DNA of 40,602 bases, from assembly GCA_913009875.1 (NCBI GenBank), contig CAJVYS010000017.1, forward strand, positions 1-40,602, written 5' to 3'. The notes under the pieces are model-generated. The model searched no databases, had not been told where the DNA came from, and saw only the letters and a program-made list of their open reading frames with translations. Origin of the DNA: an uncultured Gammaproteobacteria bacterium. Its GTDB lineage: Bacteria > Pseudomonadota > Gammaproteobacteria > SZUA-152. Made by a program: the position numbers and the translations under genes. Below, piece by piece: positions 1 through 8,068 of this stretch. Every line of letters starts with the position of its first letter. The stretch's first letter is position 1.

Positions 1-106
1 TCAGACAATGCAGCTATCATGATACATTGTTTTTTTTTTTCAAGCAGAAGACGGCATACGAGATATATCAGTGTGACTGGAGTTCAGACGTGTGCTCTTC
101 CGATCT
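1..106. other. Illumina adapter read-through (not genomic)
   Basis: Positions 41-64 match the Illumina P7 flow-cell sequence, 65-72 look like an 8-base index (reverse complement ACTGATAT, which I recall as a TruSeq index), and 73-106 match the TruSeq read-2 adapter, ending CTCTTCCGATCT. Positions 30-40 are a run of 11 T and 1-29 are unassigned sequence. Read on the minus strand, this is the order expected when a read passes through a short insert: insert, adapter, index, P7, poly-A, then junk. Genomic sequence begins at 107. The match is from memory of the adapter sequences but is essentially exact. Confidence 0.97.
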
Positions 107-1158
107 AGGGTGTCGATGGAGCCGGTTTCCTCGCCCACCGCCATCATCTGCATCACCAGGGCGTCAAACATGCCGGTGGTGGCGGCGGTCTGGGTAATGG
201 ATTCACCGCGCTCGATGCCGGTCTGCATACTGAGGATGCGTTCTTCCACATAATCGTTATCCAGCGCGCGCGCCACCACCGTCAGCGCCGTGATCAACGG
301 CACCCCGGCACGAATGGACATGGCAAACAGGCGCATGAAGCGCGCCAGGGTGGCGCGGTAAATAATGTCGCCAGCCAGCGGCAATTTCAGTTTCCACTTG
401 TGCCAGTTGTAGCGCCCCTGCTCGCGGCTCACGTAATAACGCGCACCCAGAATCAAGGCCACCAGCAAAGTCAACAACTCGGGCCAGTGCGCCACGGTAA
501 AACTGGAGGTTGCCATCAATACCTGTGTGGCCAACGGCAGCTCGGCGCCGAAACCGGCGAAGACCTTGGCGAAGGTTGGGATCACGAACAGATTGAGAAT
601 GGCGATGGCGGCAATGATCGCCATGATGACGAAACTGGGATAGCGCAGTGCCGACTTGATCTGATCGCGGGTGCGCTTGTCCTTTTCCAGATATCGGGCT
701 AACTGAATAAAGATATCATCGAGCTGGCCGGTGGTTTCACCAATCCGCACCATGGAAATATAAAACAGGGAAAAGATGCCACGGTGTTCACTCAGCGCAG
801 TGGCCAGGTCACGGCCGGCCTCCAGGCTTTGCGCCACCGTGGAAATCGTCGATGCCAGGAGTGGATTGCGGGTGGACTTCGCCAGCCCGTGCAGGGCGCT
901 GAGCATGGGCACACCGGCCTTGGTCAGGCTGTGCATCTGGCGCGAGAACTGGATCAGATCGGTGTCCGTGACTTTGGCTGGAAACAGATCCTGCAGGGAC
1001 AGACTGCGGCTTTCTTCTTTCGTTGCCGGCAAGATGTCCACCGGCGTCATGCCGCCTTCCAGCAGCTGTGCCGCCACCGCATCGGAACTGGCCGCATCCA
1101 GGGTGCCATTAATGGCATCGCCGTGGCGGTCGCGGGCCTTGTAGCGGAACAGGGGCAT
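107..1158 (-). CDS. mshG: MSHA biogenesis inner-membrane platform protein MshG, 3' end lost
   Basis: GspF/PilC-family polytopic protein that forms the inner-membrane platform of the mannose-sensitive haemagglutinin type IV pilus and couples the MshE ATPase to pilin assembly. About 350 genomic codons remain. The start MPLFRYKARD is typical of the family, and two GspF domains are seen (about residues 70-190 and 270-350) with hydrophobic segments near 170-200 and 215-240. The gene ends artificially at 107: the open frame continues into adapter and would add a tail starting DRKSTRLNSSH, which is adapter translation and not protein. Roughly 50 C-terminal residues are missing compared with the usual length of about 400. 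It follows mshE with a 126-base gap holding a hairpin repeat. Confidence 0.93.
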
Positions 1159-1191
1159 CAGACAATTTCCCTGTCAGCATCATCACACTTT

Positions 1192-1263
1192 TGTAGGAGC
1201 GGACCCTTGGGCCGCGATGGCAATGCCAGGCAATCTATCGCGGCCCAAGGGTCCGCTCCTACA
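1192..1263. repeat. REP-like hairpin, family A copy 1
   Basis: Long inverted repeat with arms beginning TGTAGGAGCGGACCCTTGG and closing with its complement at 1237-1263. The arms are about 27 bases with a loop of about 18. Near-identical hairpins lie at 28532-28603 and 36072-36142. The GTAGGAGCGG...CCGCTCCTAC pattern resembles the REP sequences common in Pseudomonas and other gammaproteobacteria. This copy sits inside the msh operon between mshE and mshG and could attenuate or stabilise the transcript there. Confidence 0.9.
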
Positions 1264-1284
1264 ATTATTCGTTTCTGCACGGCC

Positions 1285-2988
1285 TTACTCCACCCACCCA
1301 GCGACGCGAACCACCTCATCCAGGGTGGTTACACCCTGCCGGGCCAGCGCCAGCGCATTTTGTACTAGCGGTAAATAGCCTTCCTGCGCCAACGCCAGGC
1401 GCTTGAACTCTGCATAGTCTTTGTTGCGCAGCGCATCGGCCAGCTCTGCATTGATTTCCAGCATTTCGTGCACCGGCACGCGGCCCTTGTAACCGGTACG
1501 GCTACAGGCCGGGCAACCGGCACCATGATGGAACCGCATCTGCGCCGCCGCCTCATCACCCACCACGCCGGCCAGCCAGGCCAGTTGCCCGGCATCGGGC
1601 GTGTAGTCGCTGCTGCATTTTTCACAAATGCGCCGCACCAGACGCTGGGCGAGAATGGCGTGCACCGCCGAGGCGATGAGAAAATCCTCAATGCCCATGT
1701 CGACCAGGCGCATCACGGTGCTGATGGCGTCGTTGGTGTGTAGCGTCGACAGCACCAGATGACCGGTGATGGACGCACGCAGGGCGATCTCGGCGGTCTC
1801 GTGGTCGCGGATCTCACCCACCAGGATGATGTCCGGATCCTGACGCAGGGTGGTACGCAGCACGCGCGCGAAGTCGAGGCCGATTTTTGGATTCACCTGT
1901 ACCTGATTGACGCGCGACAGGCGGTACTCCACCGGGTCTTCCACGGTGATAATCTTGCGCGCCGCATCGTTGAGTGCGCTCAGCGCCGCATATAGGGTGG
2001 TGGTCTTGCCGCTGCCGGTGGGGCCGGTGACCAGCAACAGGCCATGCGGCCGGCGGATCGCCTTTTCCAGTTGGGCCTTGATGGGCGCGGACAGGCCGAT
2101 CTCGTCCAGGTCCTTCACGCCCTCCGAGTGATCCAGTAGACGCATTACCACCGCCTCACCGTACTGGGTGGGCATGGTGGAAAAACGCACGTCCACCGAT
2201 TTGTCTTTCAGCTTGATATTAAAGCGTCCATCCTGGGGCAGGCGACGCTCGGCGATATCCAGCCCGGCCATCAGCTTCAAACGCGACACCAGCGCCGGGG
2301 CGATGGCGCGCTCGTTCATCACCTGTTCCTGCAGCACACCGTCGATGCGGCGGCGGATGCGCAGCACCTTTTCGTCCGGCTCGATGTGGATGTCCGAGGC
2401 CTTGGCGCGCACGGCGTCCTCGAACACCGTTTCAATCAACCGCACCACCGGTGCATCGGAGGAACTGACGGCCCGATTCAGGGCATCCAGATCGAAGACA
2501 TTTTCCGCCAGATCATCGTCGATCTCGCTGGCCAGGGTCTGGATCTCGGCGCCATGTTGATAGACCTGCTCGATGCCGTGCAGCAGGTCGCTCTCCTTCA
2601 CCACCGCCAGCTTGATGGGGCGCTTGAGGATGCGCATCAGATCGTCGTAGGCGAAGATATTGGTCGGGTCGGCCATGCCCACCAGCAGGCCGTCCGGGGT
2701 CTCCTCCAGGGCCAGGGCGCGGTAACGGCGCGCGGTGGTCTCGGGAATCAGCTTCACCACCTCGGGCTTGTACTGATAGCTGGCCAGATCCACGTAGGGC
2801 AGACTGAGCTGGCGTGACAGCAGATTCAGCAGTTCGTCTTCCTTGACATAGCCGTTCTCTATCAACACCCGACCCAGCTTGCGGCCGGTCTTTTTCTGCG
2901 CTGTGAGGGCATCTTCGAGCTGGGCCTCGGAGATCAGTTTGTGCTCGACCAGCAGGTCGCCGAGTCGAATACGTTTCGGCTGCACCAC
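1285..2988 (-). CDS. mshE: MSHA pilus extension ATPase MshE with c-di-GMP-binding MshEN domain
   Basis: Cytoplasmic GspE/PilB-family hexameric ATPase that powers MSHA pilus extension, 567 aa. The N-terminus carries two 24-residue MshEN motifs, at residues 8-31 (RLGDLLV...Q) and 37-60 (KLGRVLI...Q), the signature by which V. cholerae MshE binds cyclic-di-GMP. The first has H where the consensus has G, and the second begins K rather than R. Walker A GPTGSGKT is at 322-329, followed by the Walker B region ILVGEIRD and a C-terminal four-cysteine zinc site (CEKC, CPAC). The start is GTG-GTG with AGGA overlapping the end of mshN; the mshN stop is 4 bases upstream. Confidence 0.95.
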   Translation of the reverse strand: MVQPKRIRLGDLLVEHKLISEAQLEDALTAQKKTGRKLGRVLIENGYVKEDELLNLLSRQLSLPYVDLASYQYKPEVVKLIPETTARRYRALALEETPDGLLVGMADPTNIFAYDDLMRILKRPIKLAVVKESDLLHGIEQVYQHGAEIQTLASEIDDDLAENVFDLDALNRAVSSSDAPVVRLIETVFEDAVRAKASDIHIEPDEKVLRIRRRIDGVLQEQVMNERAIAPALVSRLKLMAGLDIAERRLPQDGRFNIKLKDKSVDVRFSTMPTQYGEAVVMRLLDHSEGVKDLDEIGLSAPIKAQLEKAIRRPHGLLLVTGPTGSGKTTTLYAALSALNDAARKIITVEDPVEYRLSRVNQVQVNPKIGLDFARVLRTTLRQDPDIILVGEIRDHETAEIALRASITGHLVLSTLHTNDAISTVMRLVDMGIEDFLIASAVHAILAQRLVRRICEKCSSDYTPDAGQLAWLAGVVGDEAAAQMRFHHGAGCPACSRTGYKGRVPVHEMLEINAELADALRNKDYAEFKRLALAQEGYLPLVQNALALARQGVTTLDEVVRVAGWVE

Positions 2989-2992
2989 GGTT

Positions 2993-4210
2993 TTATTCCT
3001 CTCTCTTCGCTGCCTTGGCAGCTTTCTTCATCGCCGCCACACGCGGCGCCAACACGCTAATGCGACGGCCCAGATACTCCAGTACCTGCGGATTCAGCCC
3101 GGCACCCAACTGGTGCGCCTTGACGAAGGCCTCCAGTGCCGGCGCGGAATCACCCAGCGCCTCCAGCGAAATACCCAGACCCATCCACCACGCGGCCTGC
3201 GTGCCACGCCGGGCGAGCAGCTGGCGATAGGTCCAGGCCGCCGGTTCATGCCGGCCGGCACGCTGATACAGGGCCGCCAGCAGGGCGTGATAGTCGGGGT
3301 TCTGCTCCAGCGGCGGACGCGCCCGCTGCAGGACCGTCAGCGCCATGTCCAATTCACCCTGATCTGCCATCAGGCGTGCATAAAACTGCACCAGCCCCGC
3401 GGCGCGGGGCGACAGACGCACGCCTTCAGTAAGCAGGGTCTGTGCCTCGCTGAGGCGGCCACTGTTGAAATACAATGCCGCCAGGGTCTCGCGGGCACGC
3501 AGTTGCCGGGGGTCAATTTGCAGCGCCTCCCGCAGGGCCAGCTCCGCCTCGGCCTGACGCCCCTGCCCGAGCAGGCCCACACCACGGCGCAGGGCCTGCT
3601 CGGCACGTTGTTCATTATTCAGCGGGAGGATGCGTTTGTTGATCTGGGGGGCGGAAGATGAGGACTCAGGACTGAGGACTGCGGGCTGAGGATTGGGGAC
3701 TGAGGACTCGCGGGCCGGCGGTTCGACAGGCGCGGGGCGGGATAGCGGTTCTGTGGCGATTTTTTTCGCGACGACAGGCGGCGTTGCCGCAACAGGTTCG
3801 ACGACCTCAACGGTCTTAACGACCTTAACGGGTTCAATGGGTTCAACGGACTCAATCGGCTCGGCGGCAGAGGGGGCCACCGTCATCGCCACCACCGGCA
3901 CACGAGCCACGGGCTCGACAAGCCCTGCCGTGGCAGGCGGTACACTATCTGTCATGCGCCCCTGCCAGGGCGGCTGCGACGACCACAGCAACAGGCCCAG
4001 CAGCACCGCCAGCAGCACGATGACCGCAATCAGCCAGCCCTGGGTCCTGCGTGCCGGGCCATCGACGCTCGCCTGCACCGATGCGACCGGGGTTTCAGCA
4101 TCCGCCGCACGCTCCGCGGCCAGTGCCAGCGAGGCCACGCCGCCAGCAGCCGCGGCCGGCGTGGCGCGGCGGCTTTCGAGATCACGCAACATCTGGTTGA
4201 TGAGGCTCAT
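2993..4210 (-). CDS. mshN: MSHA biogenesis TPR protein MshN
   Basis: 405-aa bitopic inner-membrane protein thought to scaffold MSHA assembly. A short cytoplasmic N-terminus (MSLINQMLRDLESRR) is typical of MshN. A single membrane segment lies near residues 80-95 (LIAVIVLLAVLLGLLLW), followed by a long Pro/Val/Glu-rich linker (about 115-210) and C-terminal tetratricopeptide repeats (about 215-375). The start ATG overlaps the mshM stop in an ATGA, suggesting translational coupling. The DNA encoding the linker is internally repetitive (3659-3710 and 3800-3870). The family match rests on the N-terminus, architecture and gene order. Confidence 0.88.
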   Translation of the reverse strand: MSLINQMLRDLESRRATPAAAAGGVASLALAAERAADAETPVASVQASVDGPARRTQGWLIAVIVLLAVLLGLLLWSSQPPWQGRMTDSVPPATAGLVEPVARVPVVAMTVAPSAAEPIESVEPIEPVKVVKTVEVVEPVAATPPVVAKKIATEPLSRPAPVEPPARESSVPNPQPAVLSPESSSSAPQINKRILPLNNEQRAEQALRRGVGLLGQGRQAEAELALREALQIDPRQLRARETLAALYFNSGRLSEAQTLLTEGVRLSPRAAGLVQFYARLMADQGELDMALTVLQRARPPLEQNPDYHALLAALYQRAGRHEPAAWTYRQLLARRGTQAAWWMGLGISLEALGDSAPALEAFVKAHQLGAGLNPQVLEYLGRRISVLAPRVAAMKKAAKAAKREE

Positions 4211-5136
4211 GCGGGTACTCCAACACCTGCGATCAACGCCACCAGCCCCAGTGCACCGAGTCCGGCCGCCAGCGCCATGCCACGGCGGGCACGCAGGCGC
4301 GCCAGCAGGCCACTGGGGGCCAGCGCCACGCCCTCGGTGTCGGCGCAGGCCATGGCCACGCAGTCCCGGTCCACCAACGACAGACCACGACCGAAAGCGG
4401 CCATCAGTGACTTGTGGGCGAGAATGTTGATCAGGCGAGGAACACCGCGGCTGGCCTCAAACATCACTGCCAACGCCTCCGCCGTGAACAGGGGCTTACC
4501 GTGGTAGCCGGCCACCAGCAGGCGGTGCGCCAGATAGCCCGGCAGACCGTCGCGGTCAATGGCCTGCAAGCGGTGGGAAAAACTGATGCGCTGACGCAGC
4601 TGCCGCAGGCCGGGCCGGGCCAGCCGTTCATCCAGCTCCGGCTGGCCGAACAGCACCACTTGCAGCAGTTTGCTCTTTTCTGTTTCCAGGTTGGTCAGCA
4701 GTCGCAGGGCCTCAAGGGCATCATCGGGCAGGGCCTGGGCCTCATCCAGCAGCACCACCACGCGGCGGCCGCGGGCATTGATCTCGATCAGGCCTTGGTT
4801 GATCAGGCTCAGCAGGCGGTGCTGGCCCTGGTTGCGCGGGTAGCGGATGCCCAGCTCATCGGCCAGTGCCATACGCAGGGCCGCGGGGGTCAGGCAGGGG
4901 TTGGGCAACCAGGCGGTGACGAATTCATCCGTGTCGATGCTGCCGAGCAGTTTGCGGCATAACAGGGTCTTGCCGGTGCCCACTTCACCGCTGATCTTGA
5001 TGAATCCCTCGCCATTGCGCAGGGCCACCATGAGTACGTCGAAGGCCTCCTGCCAGGCGCCGTAGCTGTAAAAGAATTCTGTATCCGGGGTCAGCGAGAA
5101 GGGCATTTCCTGCAGGCCGAAGTGTTCGAGATACAT
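4207..5136 (-). CDS. mshM: MSHA biogenesis AAA ATPase MshM (ExeA-like)
   Basis: 309-aa ExeA/GspA-type AAA ATPase. Start MYLEHFGLQEMPFSLTPDT is the family hallmark; Walker A is GEVGTGKT (residues 50-57) and Walker B is VVVLLDEAQ. A C-terminal hydrophobic tail (LAAGLGALGLVALIAGVGV) may anchor it. I chose ATG 5136 rather than an in-frame start at 5169 because GGAGGG (plus positions 5144-5149) lies 7 bases upstream and the family begins here. This leaves 16 bases after mshL instead of an overlap. The stop overlaps the mshN start by 4 bases. In related systems ExeA-type ATPases help insert the secretin into the cell wall; that role is inferred here. Confidence 0.92.
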   Translation of the reverse strand: MYLEHFGLQEMPFSLTPDTEFFYSYGAWQEAFDVLMVALRNGEGFIKISGEVGTGKTLLCRKLLGSIDTDEFVTAWLPNPCLTPAALRMALADELGIRYPRNQGQHRLLSLINQGLIEINARGRRVVVLLDEAQALPDDALEALRLLTNLETEKSKLLQVVLFGQPELDERLARPGLRQLRQRISFSHRLQAIDRDGLPGYLAHRLLVAGYHGKPLFTAEALAVMFEASRGVPRLINILAHKSLMAAFGRGLSLVDRDCVAMACADTEGVALAPSGLLARLRARRGMALAAGLGALGLVALIAGVGVPA

Positions 5137-5143
5137 GACCACA

Positions 5144-5149
5144 CCCTCC
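5144..5149 (-). promoter_or_regulatory. Shine-Dalgarno site fixing the mshM start
   Basis: GGAGGG on the minus strand, 7 bases upstream of ATG 5136. It supports this start over the longer in-frame candidate at 5169. Confidence 0.8.
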
Positions 5150-5152
5150 GCG

Positions 5153-6937
5153 TTAGTGCCCGGCGTCATCCGGCTGAATATTGAGCTGGGTCAGCTCGTC
5201 CAGCCCGCCGAAGCGTTCGGTAATGCGCTGCAGTTCGTCGTCCCACACCTGGCCGCTATCCACCACCACCGGACGCAACAGGATCACCAGCTCGCTCTTC
5301 ACGTAGCTCTTCTGCTTATGACGGAACAGGCCACCTATCACGGGCAGGTCGCCCAGCACCGGCACACTGGCGGTGCGGTCGCGGGAGATGTTCTGCATCA
5401 GGCCGCCGATCACGATCACCTGGCCACTGCGCGCGCGCACGATGCTGTCCGACTCGCGGATCGTCGACACCGCCATGGGCACCCGCAGGGATTCGGTTTC
5501 GGAGAAATCGATCTGTTTGATCTTCTCTTTTACATCACTCACCGAGGGGTGGATGTGCAGGGTGACGAAGCCCTCGTCGTCGATCTGCGGCGTCACGTCC
5601 AGCGCCACGCCGGAGAAGAAGGGCGTGAACTCCACGCTAAAGGTCTGGTTGGTGGTGCTGCTGCCGCCGGCGTAGAGCTGGTTATTGGTGTCGACGTCAG
5701 TGACGAAAAATTCATCAATGCCCACCTTGATCACCGCCTTCTGATTGTTGACGGTGGAAATGCGCGGACTGGACAACACGTGCACGTCACCCTGGGATTC
5801 GAGAAATTCGATAAAACTGGTGAAATTGCCGCTGGTCAGACGCATACCGAATACACCCCCAAAGGCCGAGGCCACGGCGGCACCAACGGCATCCGGGTTC
5901 GCGGGGTTCAACACATCGGAGAGACCGGCAAGATTACTGCGGCCATCCGAGAACATGCGCCCACCGCCAAACTGTCCGCCGGCGATACCGTCGGTGCCAT
6001 TGCTACCCATGGCCGCCCAGTTGATGCCGGACTGGAAACCGTCCTTCAGTTCCACTTCAAGAATCTTCGCCTCCAGGATCACCTGCCGCTGCACCACCGC
6101 CTGGGTATCCCGCAGATACTGCCCCACGGCACGCAATTCCCCGGGCTGGGCGCGCACCACGATGATGCCGGAGTGGGCGTTGAGGACGATCTTGCGGCCG
6201 TCTTCCGCGCCGATGATGGCCTCCAGCGCGTCTCTCAGTTCGGCCCAGAAATCCGACTGGGTGCGGGTATCCATCTCGCTGCCGGACACCGCCTCGACCT
6301 GGCGCCGGCCGCTGTTGGCGCTGCTGCTACTGGCACCGCTACCGTAACGGCTACTGTTATTGCGACTGCGCGATGCACTCACCTGCCCGGAGCTGACCCG
6401 CACCCGCGAGCGCCCCTTGCGCTGCACGTTGAGATAATCCACTTTGAAGATCTTCGAGCGCAGTGCCGTTGTGAGAATCTCATAACCGCTGGCACTGCGG
6501 CGGTATTCGTAGCCGTACACCTCACGCACCGTCTCCATCACTTCGTCGAGGGTGACATTCTTCAGACTCAGGCTGATACGCCCCTTCATATCCGGTGGCG
6601 TGACCATGTTGTAGGGCGTGTCTTTCACCAGGCTCATAAAGAAGGTACGCGCCAATACGCGGTTAACCGTGATATCAAAGCGCCGCTGCACCGGCTCCTG
6701 CCCCAGCCCGGACAGCTGCACATTCAGCGTCGGCAGCAACGCAGCGGAGACGGCCGGCGGCGGCAGCTCGGGCTGGGCGGCCAGGACGGCATTCTGTGCC
6801 TGACTCTCAGCCAGCGACTGGTCGATTCCCTCACCCACCGCACCGGTGCGCGGCGGGTTGTTCGCACAGGCACCCAGTGCCAGTACCCAGACCAGCACAC
6901 CGACACGATTCAGGATGACTCGTTGTTTCTTTTTCAT
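5153..6937 (-). CDS. mshL: MSHA pilus secretin MshL
   Basis: 594-aa outer-membrane secretin through which the MSHA pilus exits. The N-terminal lipoprotein signal reads VLVWVLALGACANN, with lipobox LGAC and acylated cysteine at about residue 24. A secretin/TonB short N-terminal region follows (about 110-170), then a Ser/Arg/Asn-rich stretch (about 180-215), an N-domain, and the C-terminal secretin domain with the conserved stretch VIVIGGLMQ near 510 and a PVLGDLPVIGGLF motif. The start overlaps the mshK stop in an ATGA. The C-terminus (LTQLNIQPDDAGH) ends 16 bases before mshM. Confidence 0.95.
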   Translation of the reverse strand: MKKKQRVILNRVGVLVWVLALGACANNPPRTGAVGEGIDQSLAESQAQNAVLAAQPELPPPAVSAALLPTLNVQLSGLGQEPVQRRFDITVNRVLARTFFMSLVKDTPYNMVTPPDMKGRISLSLKNVTLDEVMETVREVYGYEYRRSASGYEILTTALRSKIFKVDYLNVQRKGRSRVRVSSGQVSASRSRNNSSRYGSGASSSSANSGRRQVEAVSGSEMDTRTQSDFWAELRDALEAIIGAEDGRKIVLNAHSGIIVVRAQPGELRAVGQYLRDTQAVVQRQVILEAKILEVELKDGFQSGINWAAMGSNGTDGIAGGQFGGGRMFSDGRSNLAGLSDVLNPANPDAVGAAVASAFGGVFGMRLTSGNFTSFIEFLESQGDVHVLSSPRISTVNNQKAVIKVGIDEFFVTDVDTNNQLYAGGSSTTNQTFSVEFTPFFSGVALDVTPQIDDEGFVTLHIHPSVSDVKEKIKQIDFSETESLRVPMAVSTIRESDSIVRARSGQVIVIGGLMQNISRDRTASVPVLGDLPVIGGLFRHKQKSYVKSELVILLRPVVVDSGQVWDDELQRITERFGGLDELTQLNIQPDDAGH

Positions 6938-7395
6938 GGTTTTCCACTCCCGCTCCGGGATGGCCGTTTGATACTCTTTTTCAGCAATACCAAGGTGATA
7001 TCGCGGCCGTTGTAACGCAGGCGCACCTTCATCGGCAGGATCTCCACCACCCGTGCACCATTAATTTTTTCACCCACGCTGACCACACGGTCATTGATCA
7101 CCGCCGTGCGGCGCTGCGCCGACACCAGGGTCGAGTTCAGCATCCAGTGCGTCTGCTTGTGCACGGCCTTGTGAACCTTGACAGGCTGCGCCGTCGGCGG
7201 GCGGGTGGGATCACCCAGCGGCACCGCCAGTGCAGTACCCGAAATCACTATCCCGGCCAGCAGCATCGCCACAACTTGCCCCCGTAGGTTGGGCAAAGGA
7301 GCGCTAGCGACGTGCCCAACGGGATAGATAGGAATGTTGGGCACGCTACGCTTTGCCCAACCTACCTTGGCTGCACTACCATTCGAGTCAGACAC
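6934..7395 (-). CDS. mshK: MSHA biogenesis protein MshK, 5' end interrupted by a repeat
   Basis: Small periplasmic pilus-assembly protein (PilP-like pilotin/secretin partner). The recognisable protein begins with the signal-like segment MLLAGIVISGTALA, then VPLGDPTRPP and a beta-rich region ending VLLKKSIKRPS. The longest frame starts at GTG 7395, overlapping mshJ by 8 bases as expected in this operon, but codons about 10-40 are made by a hairpin repeat (7284-7365) that translates to VGWAKRSVPN, a string characteristic of such repeats. The functional start may instead be ATG 7266, giving 110 aa. Either the repeat was inserted in frame, or mshK now starts downstream of it. Confidence 0.78.
   Translation of the reverse strand: MSDSNGSAAKVGWAKRSVPNIPIYPVGHVASAPLPNLRGQVVAMLLAGIVISGTALAVPLGDPTRPPTAQPVKVHKAVHKQTHWMLNSTLVSAQRRTAVINDRVVSVGEKINGARVVEILPMKVRLRYNGRDITLVLLKKSIKRPSRSGSGKP
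7284..7365. repeat. Hairpin repeat family D, inside mshK 5' end
   Basis: Inverted repeat with arms starting GTAGGTTGGGCAAAG (7284) and ending CTTTGCCCAACCTAC (7365), with inner arms GTGCCCAAC/GTTGGGCAC around a short AT-rich loop. No second copy was seen in this window, but the translated motif VGWAKRSVPN is one I know as a recurrent product of intergenic repeats in proteobacterial genomes. Its place between mshJ and the mshK signal peptide makes it likely to affect mshK translation. Confidence 0.85.
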
Positions 7396-8068
7396 CGATC
7401 CAACCCTCCTCGAGGCTCAGGGTATGGATGGTGATGCTCACCCGTGCGCGCGGATAATCCTCCACGCGGTAGTCCAACTCATCCCAGTAAAAACGCCAGG
7501 GCATGCCTTCCAGCGCCTGTAGATATTGCAGCGTGGCGAAGTAGTCGCCCTCGAAACTCACCCGCATGCCGTGCTTGTAGATGCCCGGCTGCTCATATTT
7601 CTCCGCTGCAGCCTCTTGCTCATTCTCATTTTCGGGGGGCGGAAACAGCGGTTGCACTCCCAAGCTCTCCAGCTTCAGCAGGATCAGCTTGCCGTCGCTG
7701 CCGAGCATGTCGCGCAGCACCCCGGCCATCTGTTGCGGACGGATGAACTCCACCGTCAGCGCCGCCTGCTGGCTGGCCAGCCCGCGCAAGGCCTCGCGCA
7801 GTTCGGTAATGCGCTGGCGCTGGCGACGCACCTCGCTGTCACCGAGGCTGGCGGTCAGCGTCTGCAACTGCACACCCACCGCCACCATGCGTTCGTTGAG
7901 CTGATACATCTCACCCACCAGCTGTTTCTGCCGCAGGTGTTCCGGGCTCATCAGCACCGCGTCCCAGAGCATGTACATCACCACCAGCACCGCCAGCGAC
8001 ACCAGCGCCCGCTCGCGCAGACTGAGGGCATCGAAGCGTTCCGCCAACTGCTGGATACGCGCCTTCAT
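7388..8068 (-). CDS. mshJ: MSHA biogenesis protein MshJ (PilO-like)
   Basis: 226-aa bitopic inner-membrane protein of the PilO/GspM type, part of the alignment complex joining the inner-membrane platform to the secretin. A short cytoplasmic N-terminus (MKARIQQLAERFDALSLRER) precedes one membrane segment at about 23-42 (ALVSLAVLVVMYMLWDAVLM), a coiled-coil region (about 45-110) and a ferredoxin-like periplasmic domain with the typical FEGDYFATLQYLQALEG motif near 170. The start overlaps the upstream PilN-domain gene in an ATGA. Its stop overlaps the mshK GTG by 8 bases. Confidence 0.9.
   Translation of the reverse strand: MKARIQQLAERFDALSLRERALVSLAVLVVMYMLWDAVLMSPEHLRQKQLVGEMYQLNERMVAVGVQLQTLTASLGDSEVRRQRQRITELREALRGLASQQAALTVEFIRPQQMAGVLRDMLGSDGKLILLKLESLGVQPLFPPPENENEQEAAAEKYEQPGIYKHGMRVSFEGDYFATLQYLQALEGMPWRFYWDELDYRVEDYPRARVSITIHTLSLEEGWIGV

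Noticed and set aside
1-29. First 29 bases as genomic sequence or a second adapter
   Set aside because: They lie beyond the poly-T and P7 read-through and match no adapter I know, so they are most likely low-quality read ends.
5135-7015. Long plus-strand open frame (626 codons) opposite mshL
   Set aside because: It is antisense to a clear secretin, rich in His/Gln/Leu with no domain sense, and is the usual shadow of GC-rich coding DNA.
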